The position numbers were made by a program, and so were the translations under genes. Positions 47,469-56,316 of a DNA stretch of 64,000 nucleotides are shown in pieces. The notes beneath the pieces were generated by a model. The model worked only from the letters and a program-made list of their open reading frames with translations. It ran no database searches and was not told where the DNA came from. The stretch covers positions 62,001 to 126,000 of the forward strand of contig SCTS01000005.1 of assembly GCA_004322365.1 (NCBI GenBank), given 5' to 3'. Position 1 is the first letter of the stretch. Each line of letters starts with the position of its first letter. The DNA is from Patescibacteria group bacterium (GTDB taxonomy: Bacteria > Patescibacteria > Paceibacteria > UBA9973 > UBA2103).

Positions 47469-49403
47469 TTATGGCAATGACTTGCCGAGTGACGCGCTAA
47501 CATTTGCAATCACAGTAGCATCTGCGCCAAACGACTGGAGAAGCTCAAGTATTGCCGATACCTGAGTATCACTGAGTGTTTGTGTATGTACTGGTGTTTT
47601 CTGTACCACTCCCTTATTTAGGACCTCACGTGTCATTGGGCCGACAATGCCGACAGCAGGAAGCGCGTTCTTTTCCTGATACGCCTTCACACCTGCTTTT
47701 GTTGCGGTGCCGAAATAGGAAGTTACGAGTCCAGAATATACACCTTCACTCGTGAGCCTCTCTTGAAGAGCTTTCACATCATCACCTTTAGAACCCACTC
47801 TAAGAGTACGGGTAAAATTATAGGTAGATGCACCTAAGACACTACCAATGTTTTCTGTGACTGGAACAGTTTCTACTGGTGTCGCTATGACCGCGACCGG
47901 AGTGGCTACAATCGAGGAACTAGTATTTAGTATAGACACACTAACACCACCGATAATTCCGCCACCGCCACCACCGCCACCGCCACTTGGTGCAGGTGTG
48001 GGAGCAGGTACATGCACGCTAGCAAAGTAAGATGCTTTTGTTGCTTGAAATGAACAGAGACCGTTTGCCACTATACAGGTTGAGGAAACGAGCCCGTCTT
48101 GTGTCCAACCACTAGCGAGCGCGAGCGAGCGATACACCGTAAGCGTTGTCCCGTTAAGAGCTGTACCAACATACATGTTGATTGTTATGGCTTGTGAAAA
48201 TTCGAGCCCTATCCCAGAGATCCCCCATTGCAGTGCGCCGTCAATCACAACACCTGTTGCTACATTCGAAAGTGTACCGCCATCAATGCGCGCTAAAGAA
48301 ATATCTCCTGTAGATAGCGCCGTGACATCACTCCTCGTTATGGAAGTACCTACGGGAATTGCGATTGTCGATGTACCGACACCTGAAGCAACGGAGAGTG
48401 TTGTCGTGGCGGTTTGATCAATAGGTAAAAGAACTAAAGGGGAGGAAGATGCAACAAACGAAAGAAGTGGATTGGCGAACGCAACAGTAAACGCCGAGGA
48501 ACTCGCTGAAGTGTTACCAGCTGAGTCAAGAGCGTTCACCGTAAATGTGTGATTCCCTCCCGTAAGCCCCCCAATAAGGGATACACAGTCGGCCAGAGAT
48601 ACGCCATCAAGTACACATCCAAGAGTAACGGTATTTGCGTCAGTTGCAGACACGCTCGGGGTTAGTGTTTGACCCGTGGTCGTAGCGTTTTCAGGTGTAG
48701 TGATTGAAATAAGTGGTACAGCGGTATCAATATTTGCTACAGCAACAGCATTTGCGCCAGTGTTTCCTAACGAATCAGTGAAGGTAAACGTAAACGAGCC
48801 GTTAGTCGTAAACAGATGTGCGTTGGTATTAATAGGTGAAAAAACTTCTGTTGTGGTTGTTGAAAGAAGAGCACACACAACTTTGTTTGTCGGAGTAGTG
48901 GAACTGTATGAAAGAAATTCCGCTGAACGACTTACACACTCAGTTGAGTTAGTGGCACTTGGAAGAAGAAAGAATACAAACTCGGGTGTCGATGCAATGG
49001 TCTGCTTTGTTACCGTGACTGAAAGGGCTGCTAATACATTCCCTTGAGTTGCAACAGTTCCTAAAGAAACGGTAATGACGCCGTCAACAAGCGATGTTGT
49101 ATCAAAGGACAGTGAATATGTTTTAGAATCGAGCGAAGTAAAGACTTTTTCACCAGTGAGTATGGTTCCCACAGAATCTACCAAAGTCACTGTAGAAGTT
49201 CCTGAGCGAAATGTGCCACTAATGCCATCCAAGCCAGAATTTCCACTTATCACTATTGTGGTTTGATTGAGAGAGGTAATGGTGTTTGATCCCCCATCAA
49301 CCACCAATGATGGTGTGGCAGCAAATGTTGGAGTTGCAACGAAACAGAGAATAAGCGCGGAGCCAAAAGCTCCATATACAACCATTCGACGGAAGCCGTG
49401 CAT
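47469..49403 (-). CDS. Secreted Ig-like surface protein with peptidoglycan-binding domain
   Basis: This 644-residue protein has a signal peptide ('VVYGAFGSALILCFVATPTF', cut near AFA), beta-rich Ig-like modules ('STPEFVFFLLPSATNSTE', 'VPLISITTPENATTTGQTLT'), a poly-Gly linker ('SGGGGGGGGGIIGG') and a C-terminal peptidoglycan-binding domain ('FTRTLRVGSKGDDVKALQER'). The last domain is close to that of the giant protein at 20.9-25.3 kb, so both are probably wall-anchored. The CAP gene lies 10 bases downstream. Confidence 0.85.
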   Translation of the reverse strand: MHGFRRMVVYGAFGSALILCFVATPTFAATPSLVVDGGSNTITSLNQTTIVISGNSGLDGISGTFRSGTSTVTLVDSVGTILTGEKVFTSLDSKTYSLSFDTTSLVDGVITVSLGTVATQGNVLAALSVTVTKQTIASTPEFVFFLLPSATNSTECVSRSAEFLSYSSTTPTNKVVCALLSTTTTEVFSPINTNAHLFTTNGSFTFTFTDSLGNTGANAVAVANIDTAVPLISITTPENATTTGQTLTPSVSATDANTVTLGCVLDGVSLADCVSLIGGLTGGNHTFTVNALDSAGNTSASSSAFTVAFANPLLSFVASSSPLVLLPIDQTATTTLSVASGVGTSTIAIPVGTSITRSDVTALSTGDISLARIDGGTLSNVATGVVIDGALQWGISGIGLEFSQAITINMYVGTALNGTTLTVYRSLALASGWTQDGLVSSTCIVANGLCSFQATKASYFASVHVPAPTPAPSGGGGGGGGGIIGGVSVSILNTSSSIVATPVAVIATPVETVPVTENIGSVLGASTYNFTRTLRVGSKGDDVKALQERLTSEGVYSGLVTSYFGTATKAGVKAYQEKNALPAVGIVGPMTREVLNKGVVQKTPVHTQTLSDTQVSAILELLQSFGADATVIANVSASLGKSLP

Positions 49404-49475
49404 ATATGGAATAGTAGCAAACTGGAGACAAAAGTAGTAGATAGAAACCGCTATGGAGGGGTATACAATATAAGA

Positions 49476-50321
49476 ATGAGACGTGTCTTAATTTCAGCAA
49501 GTGCAGTGATACTCATTGCACTATTTTCAAGTCCTCTGTACGCCGTGGCTGAAACCGCTTCTGCGGGGATTCCTGCAGGGAACATCTGGCTTTCAAAAAA
49601 TGCCGTAATCGAAAAAGAATCGGTGCGTATATTTTTACCTGTATACAACGCGAGTGCAACAAAAATTTCTGGTGACGCAATCTTTTCTGTCGATACGATA
49701 CAAGTCGGTACTGCACACTTTGAACTTGATGCTGGAAACTCCACAATAGTATCGAGCACGTGGACTACAACAAAAGGAGCTCACTCGATAACAGCACGAC
49801 TTGAAGGTACAGTTGATGCAAAAACAGGTACTGAAATTTCTGTATCAGCAAACACACAAACACTTGCCGTTGATATAGCAGAACGTCCACCAGCACCTGC
49901 ATTAGTTCAGGCACTTGGGATTGTTGCGAGTGTTGCACAAAATACAGTATCTGTAGCACTTCCTGTTGTTGCATCGGTTGCGAATACCGTATTTAAAGAA
50001 ACAGAGCAACTAAGAGAAAGTGCGGTGGTCGCGCTTGAAAATTCACTAAACGGAACTACCGCTTCATCTGACGCAACTCCATCACAAGGATTAGTCTTAG
50101 GAGCTGAAACATTCCGTGCACCTGCAAATAATGATGGACTAATGGCCACAGCAATTACTGCACCTACCTCAGAGGGCGTTATGCGGATACTCCAAACAAT
50201 TTTATTATTCCTTGTGAGCTATCAATGGATCTTCTATCCCCTTCTATTACTCATTCTTCTCGGACTATTATTTTTGATTGGAAAAGGAATGTCCCGCAAG
50301 CAGACACCGAAAAGGGGCTAG
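49476..50321 (+). CDS. Secreted adhesion-like protein with C-terminal membrane anchor
   Basis: This 281-residue protein has a signal peptide (VLISASAVILIALFSSPLYA), a CARDB/Ig-like beta domain ('ESVRIFLPVYNASATKISG', 'AGNSTIVSSTWTTTKGAHSI'), a helical Ala/Val-rich stalk, and a C-terminal helix ('IFYPLLLLILLGLLFLIGKG') with a basic end. No function is assigned. ATG 49476 is used because GGGGTATACAAT ends 6 bases before it and the signal peptide starts there. It is divergent from the Ig-like gene. Confidence 0.75.
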   Translation: MRRVLISASAVILIALFSSPLYAVAETASAGIPAGNIWLSKNAVIEKESVRIFLPVYNASATKISGDAIFSVDTIQVGTAHFELDAGNSTIVSSTWTTTKGAHSITARLEGTVDAKTGTEISVSANTQTLAVDIAERPPAPALVQALGIVASVAQNTVSVALPVVASVANTVFKETEQLRESAVVALENSLNGTTASSDATPSQGLVLGAETFRAPANNDGLMATAITAPTSEGVMRILQTILLFLVSYQWIFYPLLLLILLGLLFLIGKGMSRKQTPKRG

Positions 50322-50388
50322 TTTTTAGGTGCTAGGTGCTAGCTTGAATTTCTGAAAGCTAAAACCTGAAAGCTGACAGCTGAAACCT
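50322..50388. repeat. CTAG-rich repeat between convergent genes
   Basis: AGGTGCTAGGTGCTAGCTTG is followed by CTGAAAGCTAAAACC, then CTGAAAGCTGACAGCTG. It fills the space between the anchored protein and uppP and contains both word classes of the family. Confidence 0.82.
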
Positions 50389-50393
50389 TCCTT

Positions 50394-51218
50394 TTAAAGA
50401 GGTGTCAAAAACATCAATATCGTAACGGCAAGAAGTACCCGGTACACCGCAAATACATACAGCGGGTGGGTTCGAAGGAATTTTAAAAGTATATAGATGG
50501 CAAGAAGACCGCTCACAAAAGCAACAACACTTCCAAGAATGAGTGGGACGCCAATAGTGCCAAGAGCACCTGTTCCGGCAAGCTCTAAAAACTTCTTAGA
50601 TCCTGCACCAAGAATAATGGGAACCGAAAGAAGAAAACCGAAGCGTGCAGATGCTTCACGCGATAGTCCGAGGAACAGGCCACCTGAAATGGTCATGCCC
50701 GAGCGACTCATGCCAGGGATTAAGGCAAGGGCCTGAAAAAGACCAATGAGTATTGCCTTCCAAAAACCTACCGCCTCCATACCTGTCTGTGTTCTGTAAC
50801 GTTTTGAAATATACTCAGCCAAAAGAAAAACTGCTGAACCTGCAATGAGCGCGTACGCAACAAGGTGTGTATTTCGAAACACAGTGTCCATCGTGCTTTC
50901 CAACAGAATGCCTAAAATTACAGCTGGAACAGTACCTACAATAAGTGCAAGCAGCAGTCGCCCATCTTCCACTGCGACAGGTTTTCCCATCACCTTCTTA
51001 AGTGCTGTGTGTGCCAAAGTGAGTAAATCTTTAGAAAAATACACAACAACCGCAAGGATGGTTCCTAACTGTAAAACCGAGTCAACAGCAAGGCTATTCG
51101 TCCCCGTGGCACCAAGGAGCTCACGAGCGATTATAAGATGCCCTGACGAAGAGATGGGAAGAAACTCAGTGATACCTTCAACGAGGCCTAAAATACTAAA
51201 AATCACCCAGTCGTACAT
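50394..51218 (-). CDS. uppP: Undecaprenyl-diphosphatase
   Basis: This 274-residue membrane enzyme has about eight helices and both BacA/UppP motifs: 'GLVEGITEFLPISSSGHLII' and 'ALIPGMSRSGMTISGGLFLG'. It dephosphorylates undecaprenyl pyrophosphate outside the membrane, recycling the lipid carrier used for peptidoglycan and surface glycans. It may work with the DedA and GtrA proteins at 37-38 kb. It ends just before a CTAG-rich repeat. Confidence 0.95.
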   Translation of the reverse strand: MYDWVIFSILGLVEGITEFLPISSSGHLIIARELLGATGTNSLAVDSVLQLGTILAVVVYFSKDLLTLAHTALKKVMGKPVAVEDGRLLLALIVGTVPAVILGILLESTMDTVFRNTHLVAYALIAGSAVFLLAEYISKRYRTQTGMEAVGFWKAILIGLFQALALIPGMSRSGMTISGGLFLGLSREASARFGFLLSVPIILGAGSKKFLELAGTGALGTIGVPLILGSVVAFVSGLLAIYILLKFLRTHPLYVFAVYRVLLAVTILMFLTPL

Positions 51219-51272
51219 GATATTCTGTATGATATCCTATCATTTAATACTAACTAGAGAACCTCTTAATTT

Positions 51273-51962
51273 ATGGAACAAAAACAAAACCTTTCAATCC
51301 CTGTCGCTATCGTACTTGCTGGAGCTTTAATTGGTGGCGCTCTCTTTTTTATCGGACGCACTGACACGCCAACCACAAATACAAACACACCGACCGTTGC
51401 ACAAAAAGATATTCCCGCAGTCACTTCTGCAGACCACATTATTGGAAGCATTGACGCACCAATAGTCATTGTTGAATACACCGACCTCGAGTGTCCGTTT
51501 TGTAAACAGTTTGACGGCACAATGAAGCAAGTGGTCAAAGCATATGGCGGTAAGGTTGCGTGGGTTGTTCGTAACTTTCCCCTTCAACAGCTCCACCCTA
51601 ACGCACCAAAAATTGCTCTCGGGGCAGAGTGTGCGGCGGCGCTTGGTGGCAATGCAACATACTTCAAATTCATTGATTCTGTATTTACGCAAGCACCAAT
51701 AAATACATTTTTCGACATAACAAAACTTACCGTAACAGCAGAAGGAGTTGGAGTTGATGCGAAGAAATTTAATGCCTGCGTTATCGCTGGAACCTATCAA
51801 GATAAGATAAGTAAAGAATTCAACGATGCAGTTGCTGCAGGAGGTCAAGGAACTCCCTTCTCAGTCGCCATTACAAAGGATGGAAAACAATACCCTATTC
51901 CTGGCTCTCAGCCGTTGGAACAACTCAAAACAATCATTGATGGAATCTTAGCGGGAAAATAA
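51273..51962 (+). CDS. DsbA-like thiol-disulfide oxidoreductase
   Basis: This 229-residue protein has an N-terminal anchor ('VAIVLAGALIGGALFFIG') and a thioredoxin_4/DsbA fold: 'VIVEYTDLECPFCKQFDGTM' with redox motif CPFC, a helical insert, and the cis-Pro in 'GGQGTPFSVAITKDGKQYP'. It is expected to make or rearrange disulfides in exported proteins. Several neighbouring exported proteins contain paired Cys. A CTAG-rich repeat follows its stop. Confidence 0.92.
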   Translation: MEQKQNLSIPVAIVLAGALIGGALFFIGRTDTPTTNTNTPTVAQKDIPAVTSADHIIGSIDAPIVIVEYTDLECPFCKQFDGTMKQVVKAYGGKVAWVVRNFPLQQLHPNAPKIALGAECAAALGGNATYFKFIDSVFTQAPINTFFDITKLTVTAEGVGVDAKKFNACVIAGTYQDKISKEFNDAVAAGGQGTPFSVAITKDGKQYPIPGSQPLEQLKTIIDGILAGK

Positions 51963-51968
51963 AGAAGA

Positions 51969-52045
51969 AGGTGCTAGGGACTAGGTTCTAGGTGTTAGCT
52001 TTAACTTCCGAAAGCTAGAACCTAGCACCTATAACCTAAAACCTG
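51969..52045. repeat. CTAG-rich inverted repeat between convergent genes
   Basis: AGGTGCTAGGGACTAGG and TTCTAGGTGTTAGCTTT pair with AAAGCTAGAACCTAGCACC, then ATAACCTAAAACCTG. The stem is long and imperfect around CTTCCG. It spans nearly the whole spacer between the DsbA-like and nuclease genes. Confidence 0.87.
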
Positions 52046-52049
52046 TCTT

Positions 52050-52874
52050 TCAGAGCCCAAGGCGGTAAATGTCGAAGGAGTTTTCACCTTCAAACATGTC
52101 GGAAGGGTTTGGGAGATACATACGCTCCCGTAGTATTTCTGCGCTCGCATCGTTAATGAGGCGATGAAATACTTCAAAGTCTTCTGCACATTCTTTAAAG
52201 TCCAATACATACCGACGCATTTGAGATGAACCATCGACGTTCTTTCTTTTTTTACACTCATAGACAATGAAGCGTCGAACTGGCTTGCCAAAAAGAGCAC
52301 CAACGGTGTAGTAATTAAACATTGCCTGCAACACAAACAAAGGTTTCGAAGCACCGCTTTTACTGAACGAATCAACAAATTTATGATCAACAATATCAAC
52401 CGCCCCTTTTTCAACTCGAGATTCCACCACCAAGTCAGAAATCGCTTTCACTGGGAGCGGTAGTCCTGGAACTTCTGCCATACCCATGACTTCAATTCCT
52501 AAAACCTTATGTTTGGGAGGTCTCTCTAAGTAAAAAGATACTGCCTGCAGGTAGTCCTTCTCCATACTCTGTCGCTTCTCTTTCTGCGCTCGCTTGCTTT
52601 TAGCTTTCCCAAATTGCACTTCAAAGTCTGCAATGTTTCGTAGATACTCGAGCCCTAATGCAACAGACGCTTCTTTTGAAAGCCCACTATAAAAATGCTG
52701 AAGCGCTACATGCCCAGAGCGTCCAATGATGCCGGCCGGTGTAGACGGTGTGTCTCTTACATTTTCAACATACCGCTTGTACCACGCCAAAGGATTTCGC
52801 AAAAACGAAATGAGAGACGAGTGGCTCCAGTGTTTAATTGGATATTTTGATTTCTTACTCGAAGCCTTTTTCAC
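52050..52874 (-). CDS. PD-(D/E)XK nuclease-like protein
   Basis: This 274-residue protein matches RecB/Cas4-type PDDEXK_1 nucleases: 'WSHSSLISFLRNPLAWYKRY' at the N-terminus, 'GIIGRSGHVALQHFY' (His motif), then 'VKAISDLVVE', 'GAVDIVDHKF' (the D-x13-D-x-K pattern) and 'FVLQAMFNYYTVG' (QxxxY). No Cys cluster is seen. The partner is unknown, and no helicase is in the window. It starts with GTG, and TATAAT ends 6 bases before it. Confidence 0.82.
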   Translation of the reverse strand: MKKASSKKSKYPIKHWSHSSLISFLRNPLAWYKRYVENVRDTPSTPAGIIGRSGHVALQHFYSGLSKEASVALGLEYLRNIADFEVQFGKAKSKRAQKEKRQSMEKDYLQAVSFYLERPPKHKVLGIEVMGMAEVPGLPLPVKAISDLVVESRVEKGAVDIVDHKFVDSFSKSGASKPLFVLQAMFNYYTVGALFGKPVRRFIVYECKKRKNVDGSSQMRRYVLDFKECAEDFEVFHRLINDASAEILRERMYLPNPSDMFEGENSFDIYRLGL

Positions 52875-52912
52875 TCACTCATTATACCTGGAGTGCTTTT
52901 ATCGGCATTTTT

Positions 52913-53128
52913 CTACCTCCCCATCAGACGGTCTCCGACACCCGCCACTAACATGAAAACGGTTGCTCCAGTAGCTAGAATAGTTACGATAAAAAGTGGG
53001 ATGGTACACCCAACAGCGAACAACACCTTATTACGATACTTACCACTTACACGTTCCGAAGCGATGGTAGAGATTCCAGAAACAAGAGGCTGGCGACCAT
53101 CCGATCCTCCTTCAATAAGGCGAGACAT
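52913..53128 (-). CDS. Small membrane protein
   Basis: This 71-residue protein has one clear helix ('VLFAVGCTIPLFIVTILATGATVFMLVAGV') after a polar start. No family is recognised. It lies between rpoD and the nuclease gene on the same strand. The opposite strand also has an open frame of similar length, so the call is tentative. Confidence 0.45.
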   Translation of the reverse strand: MSRLIEGGSDGRQPLVSGISTIASERVSGKYRNKVLFAVGCTIPLFIVTILATGATVFMLVAGVGDRLMGR

Positions 53129-53177
53129 ACTATAAAATCAGTAGTAGATTCTAGAAAATATACTTGCTAGAGAATTA

Positions 53178-54464
53178 TCAATAGCTCCTTAATTTCTTTG
53201 CTTTACCGTGGGTGCGGATTTTTTCGAGGGCTTTTGCTTCAATCTGACGAATGCGTTCACGAGTAACTCCGAACTCCTGTCCTACTTCTTCAAGGGTGTG
53301 GTAAATGCCGTCTTCAAGACCATGGCGCATGGCGAGAATCTTTCTTTCTTTTGGTGTGAGATCACCTAAGATTTCATGGAGCTGTTCAACAAGAATACGA
53401 TGTGCTGTTTCTTGGTCAGGTGTTGGCAGAGAATGGTCTGCCACGAAGTCACCGCGAGCTGATGCATCGTCATCATCTGATGAGCTGATAGGTGCTTCCA
53501 GAGAAAGTGTTTCTTGGTTGATTTGCTCAATCTGGTAGACCTTTTCAACATCCACACCCATTTCTGCAGAAATTTCTTCAGGCATTGGATCACGACCCAA
53601 GTCTTGCTCGAGTCGTCGAACTATCTGCTTGTACTTAGCAATCGTTTCCACCATGTGCACAGGAATACGGATAGTGCGTGATTGATCAGCAAGAGCACGA
53701 GTAATAGCTTGCCTAATCCACCATGTGGCATAGGTTGAAAACTTGAAGCCTTTTTCGTAATCAAATTTATCGACTGCTTTAAAGAGGCCTAAGTTCCCTT
53801 CTTGAATAAGGTCGAGAAGCGACAAGTCAGATGAGCGAGATGCGTACTTCTTCGCAATGGAAACCACGAGGCGGAGGTTTGCACGAGCAAGCAAGTTTTT
53901 TGCTTCCTCATCACCTTCGGTAATTCTTTTTGCAAGAGCTCGCTCTTCAGGGCCAGTGAGAAGTGGGTACTGACCAATTTCACGGAGGTACATTTGTATG
54001 GAGTCGTGTGCCGAGCCTTCTCCACGGTAGCCTCCACGCATCACGACTTCGTCAGGAACTTCTTCGAGCATTCCGCCTGACTCCAAGACATCAATGCCTG
54101 ACGTTGAAAGACGCTCGTAGAGCTCTTCAAGAAAGAAAACATTCTCTTCAATAGTAGGAAATTCTTTTAAGATTTCGTTGTAGGTCACATACCCTCGCTC
54201 CTTACCTTTTGCAACAAGGCGTACTGCTTTTGTTTCCAAAAGTACTAAGCTCTTTTTTGAGACTGCTTTTGCAGGCTTTGGTGCCTTCACTTTCGCAACC
54301 TTCTTTGGAGCAGGCTTTGCCTTACGAGCAGCTACCTTCTTAGAGGACTTTGGCTTTTGTTTTGACTTTGAAGTGGATTTAGAAGCCTTACGTAAAGGCG
54401 CCTTCTTACGGGCGACTGGTTTTACTGACTTCTTTGCCTTCTTTATTGTTTTTTTCTTTGCCAT
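53178..54464 (-). CDS. rpoD: Primary RNA polymerase sigma factor with Lys/Ala-rich N-terminus
   Basis: This 428-residue sigma-70 factor has region 1.2 ('[20 protein letters not shown]'), region 2 ('[20 protein letters not shown]', '[20 protein letters not shown]'), region 3 ('[20 protein letters not shown]') and region 4 ('[20 protein letters not shown]'). It directs core polymerase to -35/-10 promoters. The first 75 residues are a Lys/Ala/Pro tail like histone H1. The start follows a Lys-rich codon run. It lies 24 bases after dnaG. Confidence 0.96.
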   Translation of the reverse strand: MAKKKTIKKAKKSVKPVARKKAPLRKASKSTSKSKQKPKSSKKVAARKAKPAPKKVAKVKAPKPAKAVSKKSLVLLETKAVRLVAKGKERGYVTYNEILKEFPTIEENVFFLEELYERLSTSGIDVLESGGMLEEVPDEVVMRGGYRGEGSAHDSIQMYLREIGQYPLLTGPEERALAKRITEGDEEAKNLLARANLRLVVSIAKKYASRSSDLSLLDLIQEGNLGLFKAVDKFDYEKGFKFSTYATWWIRQAITRALADQSRTIRIPVHMVETIAKYKQIVRRLEQDLGRDPMPEEISAEMGVDVEKVYQIEQINQETLSLEAPISSSDDDDASARGDFVADHSLPTPDQETAHRILVEQLHEILGDLTPKERKILAMRHGLEDGIYHTLEEVGQEFGVTRERIRQIEAKALEKIRTHGKAKKLRSY

Positions 54465-54488
54465 ATCAAATATTAGTAGACTTTATCC

Positions 54489-56255
54489 TTAGTGGAGCTT
54501 CAACGCAAGCGCGTTTAACTCCTTCATAAGTGCTTCCGTTTGAACTCCGTCATGTGCTGTTTCAGCCACTCGAAGCAGTGCCACCACTTCACGATACCGT
54601 TCATGTCGTGACTCCTTCAATAGTGCCTCGTACACTTCCTTGACTGCCTCCCTGCGGATAGCTTCATCGGCGTGACTTTCGAGAAAAAAGTCGGCCTCGA
54701 ATAATGCCGCGCTGGTATCGAGAGACCGCCCCAGCAATTCTTCTGTACGCTCTTCGCCAAGAGCTCCCTTAAGGGCACCGAGGGCTGTATCAGCTGAAAC
54801 TACATCTTTCTTTTCTTTAAAAAGAAGGAAGAGTCCGTAGACAAGACGCTCGAGTACATCACTCCGTGACAAGAATGGTTCTCTTGATGCGTTAGTGGGG
54901 AGCAGTCTGGAGTTAGTGGAAACGCTCTGGTCCTTTGGTGCGACCTGTACACCATCTACCTTCTTCAGCTCTGCAATCACCGCATCCTCTCCAACCTGCA
55001 ATACTTCTGCAACCCTCTTTATAAAATGTGCCTGATCTATTTTATGTGGAATCATTGCAACATACGGCAGTACCGTGCGTGATACTTCTAGGCGAAATGT
55101 GCGTGGGTCATACTTAGCATCTGCGATGTGTGCAAGATAAAAATCCACCACATGGAGTGCACTTTTTACTGCACCCCTAAACACATCCTTGTTTTCAAGC
55201 AGAATGTCAGCTGGGTCTCTCTCGGGAGGAAGTTTTACAATCTTCACGTTCATACCTGCTTGAAGTGCAATGCTTGCAGCACGACCTGCAGCTGAAATGC
55301 CAGCCCTATCACCGTCATACGCTATAAGGAGGTTCTGAGTGTAACGCTTAATAATCTCCACATGAGGAAGTGTGAAAGCGGTACCCGAAGTCGCAACCGT
55401 GTTATGGTAACCCGCCTGATGCGCCATAAGGAGATCTAACTGCCCTTCTACAAGAAGCGCTGCCCCTAGCTCCCGAATACCCTCACGAGCCTTATCAAGT
55501 CCATAGAGCACGCGTGATTTATCGAACACTGGAGTCTCCGGAGAGTTCAAATATTTTGCCTGAGGATGCTTTTCATCATCTTCAAAAATACGGCCAGAAA
55601 ACCCAATGACTCTCCCTGAAATATCTTTAATCGGGAACATAATCCGACCACGGAAACGATCATAAAGCCTTGAGTCAGCAGTTTTTTCTGCTACCTGCAC
55701 ACTGCCTTCTGCATTTTCTTGCTTCTTAACAAGTCCCGCTCGTTCTAAAAGAACATCATCAAATTTCTTTCCAAGCAAAAAATCACGAAGCGCGTGCCAT
55801 GCATTTGGCGCATACCCCAAAGACCAGTGAGATATAGTTTCTTCAGTCAAACCACGAGTCTTAAGATACGAAAGTGCTTCGGGTTTTTCTTTTAATGTTT
55901 CAGAGAAAAAACTGCTCGCTGAGGCGAGGGCGGAATACAACTGCTCACGCAAATCTCGCTCTCCTGGTTTTTCATCTTCTAGTGGGATACCCGCTTTCTC
56001 TGCCAACATCTTTAATGAACCACGAAAATCAACGCCTTCCATTTCCTGTAAGAATGTAAACATGTCTCCCCCCTTACCAGATGAGAAACAATGATAGAGC
56101 CCGCGGTCAGGAGAAACAAAAAATGATGGGGTTCTTTCTTTGGTGAACGGCGACAGTCCTTTGTAGTACTTCCCCGCTCGCGTAAGCTTCACATACTGCT
56201 GTACCACCTCAACAATGGTCAGCCTATCTTTTATTTTGTTTACGGTGTCGCTCAT
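54489..56255 (-). CDS. dnaG: DNA primase lacking most zinc ligands
   Basis: This 588-residue primase makes RNA primers for replication. The N-terminal zinc domain is recognisable, but the four ligands read Ser35, Thr38, Cys56, Ser59 ('GLSPFTKERTPSF', 'LYHCFSSGKGGD'), where active zinc fingers have C, H, C, C. The TOPRIM core is intact ('LLVEGQLDLLMAHQAG', 'LLIAYDGDRAGISAAG'). The C-terminal helicase-binding region is divergent. It lies upstream of rpoD in a macromolecular-synthesis type cluster. Confidence 0.94.
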   Translation of the reverse strand: MSDTVNKIKDRLTIVEVVQQYVKLTRAGKYYKGLSPFTKERTPSFFVSPDRGLYHCFSSGKGGDMFTFLQEMEGVDFRGSLKMLAEKAGIPLEDEKPGERDLREQLYSALASASSFFSETLKEKPEALSYLKTRGLTEETISHWSLGYAPNAWHALRDFLLGKKFDDVLLERAGLVKKQENAEGSVQVAEKTADSRLYDRFRGRIMFPIKDISGRVIGFSGRIFEDDEKHPQAKYLNSPETPVFDKSRVLYGLDKAREGIRELGAALLVEGQLDLLMAHQAGYHNTVATSGTAFTLPHVEIIKRYTQNLLIAYDGDRAGISAAGRAASIALQAGMNVKIVKLPPERDPADILLENKDVFRGAVKSALHVVDFYLAHIADAKYDPRTFRLEVSRTVLPYVAMIPHKIDQAHFIKRVAEVLQVGEDAVIAELKKVDGVQVAPKDQSVSTNSRLLPTNASREPFLSRSDVLERLVYGLFLLFKEKKDVVSADTALGALKGALGEERTEELLGRSLDTSAALFEADFFLESHADEAIRREAVKEVYEALLKESRHERYREVVALLRVAETAHDGVQTEALMKELNALALKLH

Positions 56256-56262
56256 GATGAAT

Positions 56263-56300
56263 AGCTTACAGCTTTCAGGTGCCAGGTTTCAGCTTTTTTA
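56263..56300. repeat. Repeat upstream of dnaG
   Basis: AGCTTACAGCTTTCAGGTG, then CCAGGTTTCAGCTTTTTT. It carries the AGCTTTCAG/GGTGCCAGG words of the family without CTAG and lies directly upstream of the dnaG start and downstream of the HAD gene end. Confidence 0.65.
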
Positions 56301-56316
56301 ATACCAACAGTTTTCA

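Noticed and set aside
48175..49266. Several plus-strand open frames over the Ig-like surface gene
   Set aside because: They are antisense to a gene with a signal peptide and recognised domains, and arise from its Thr/Ser/Val-rich codon pattern.
52050..52874. Cas4 nuclease
   Set aside because: It is PD-(D/E)XK-like, but has no Cys cluster for an Fe-S centre and no CRISPR context.
52893..53135. Plus-strand open frame over the small membrane gene
   Set aside because: Its protein is Thr/Arg/Pro-rich without a pattern; the minus frame gives a clean membrane helix in line with the neighbouring genes.
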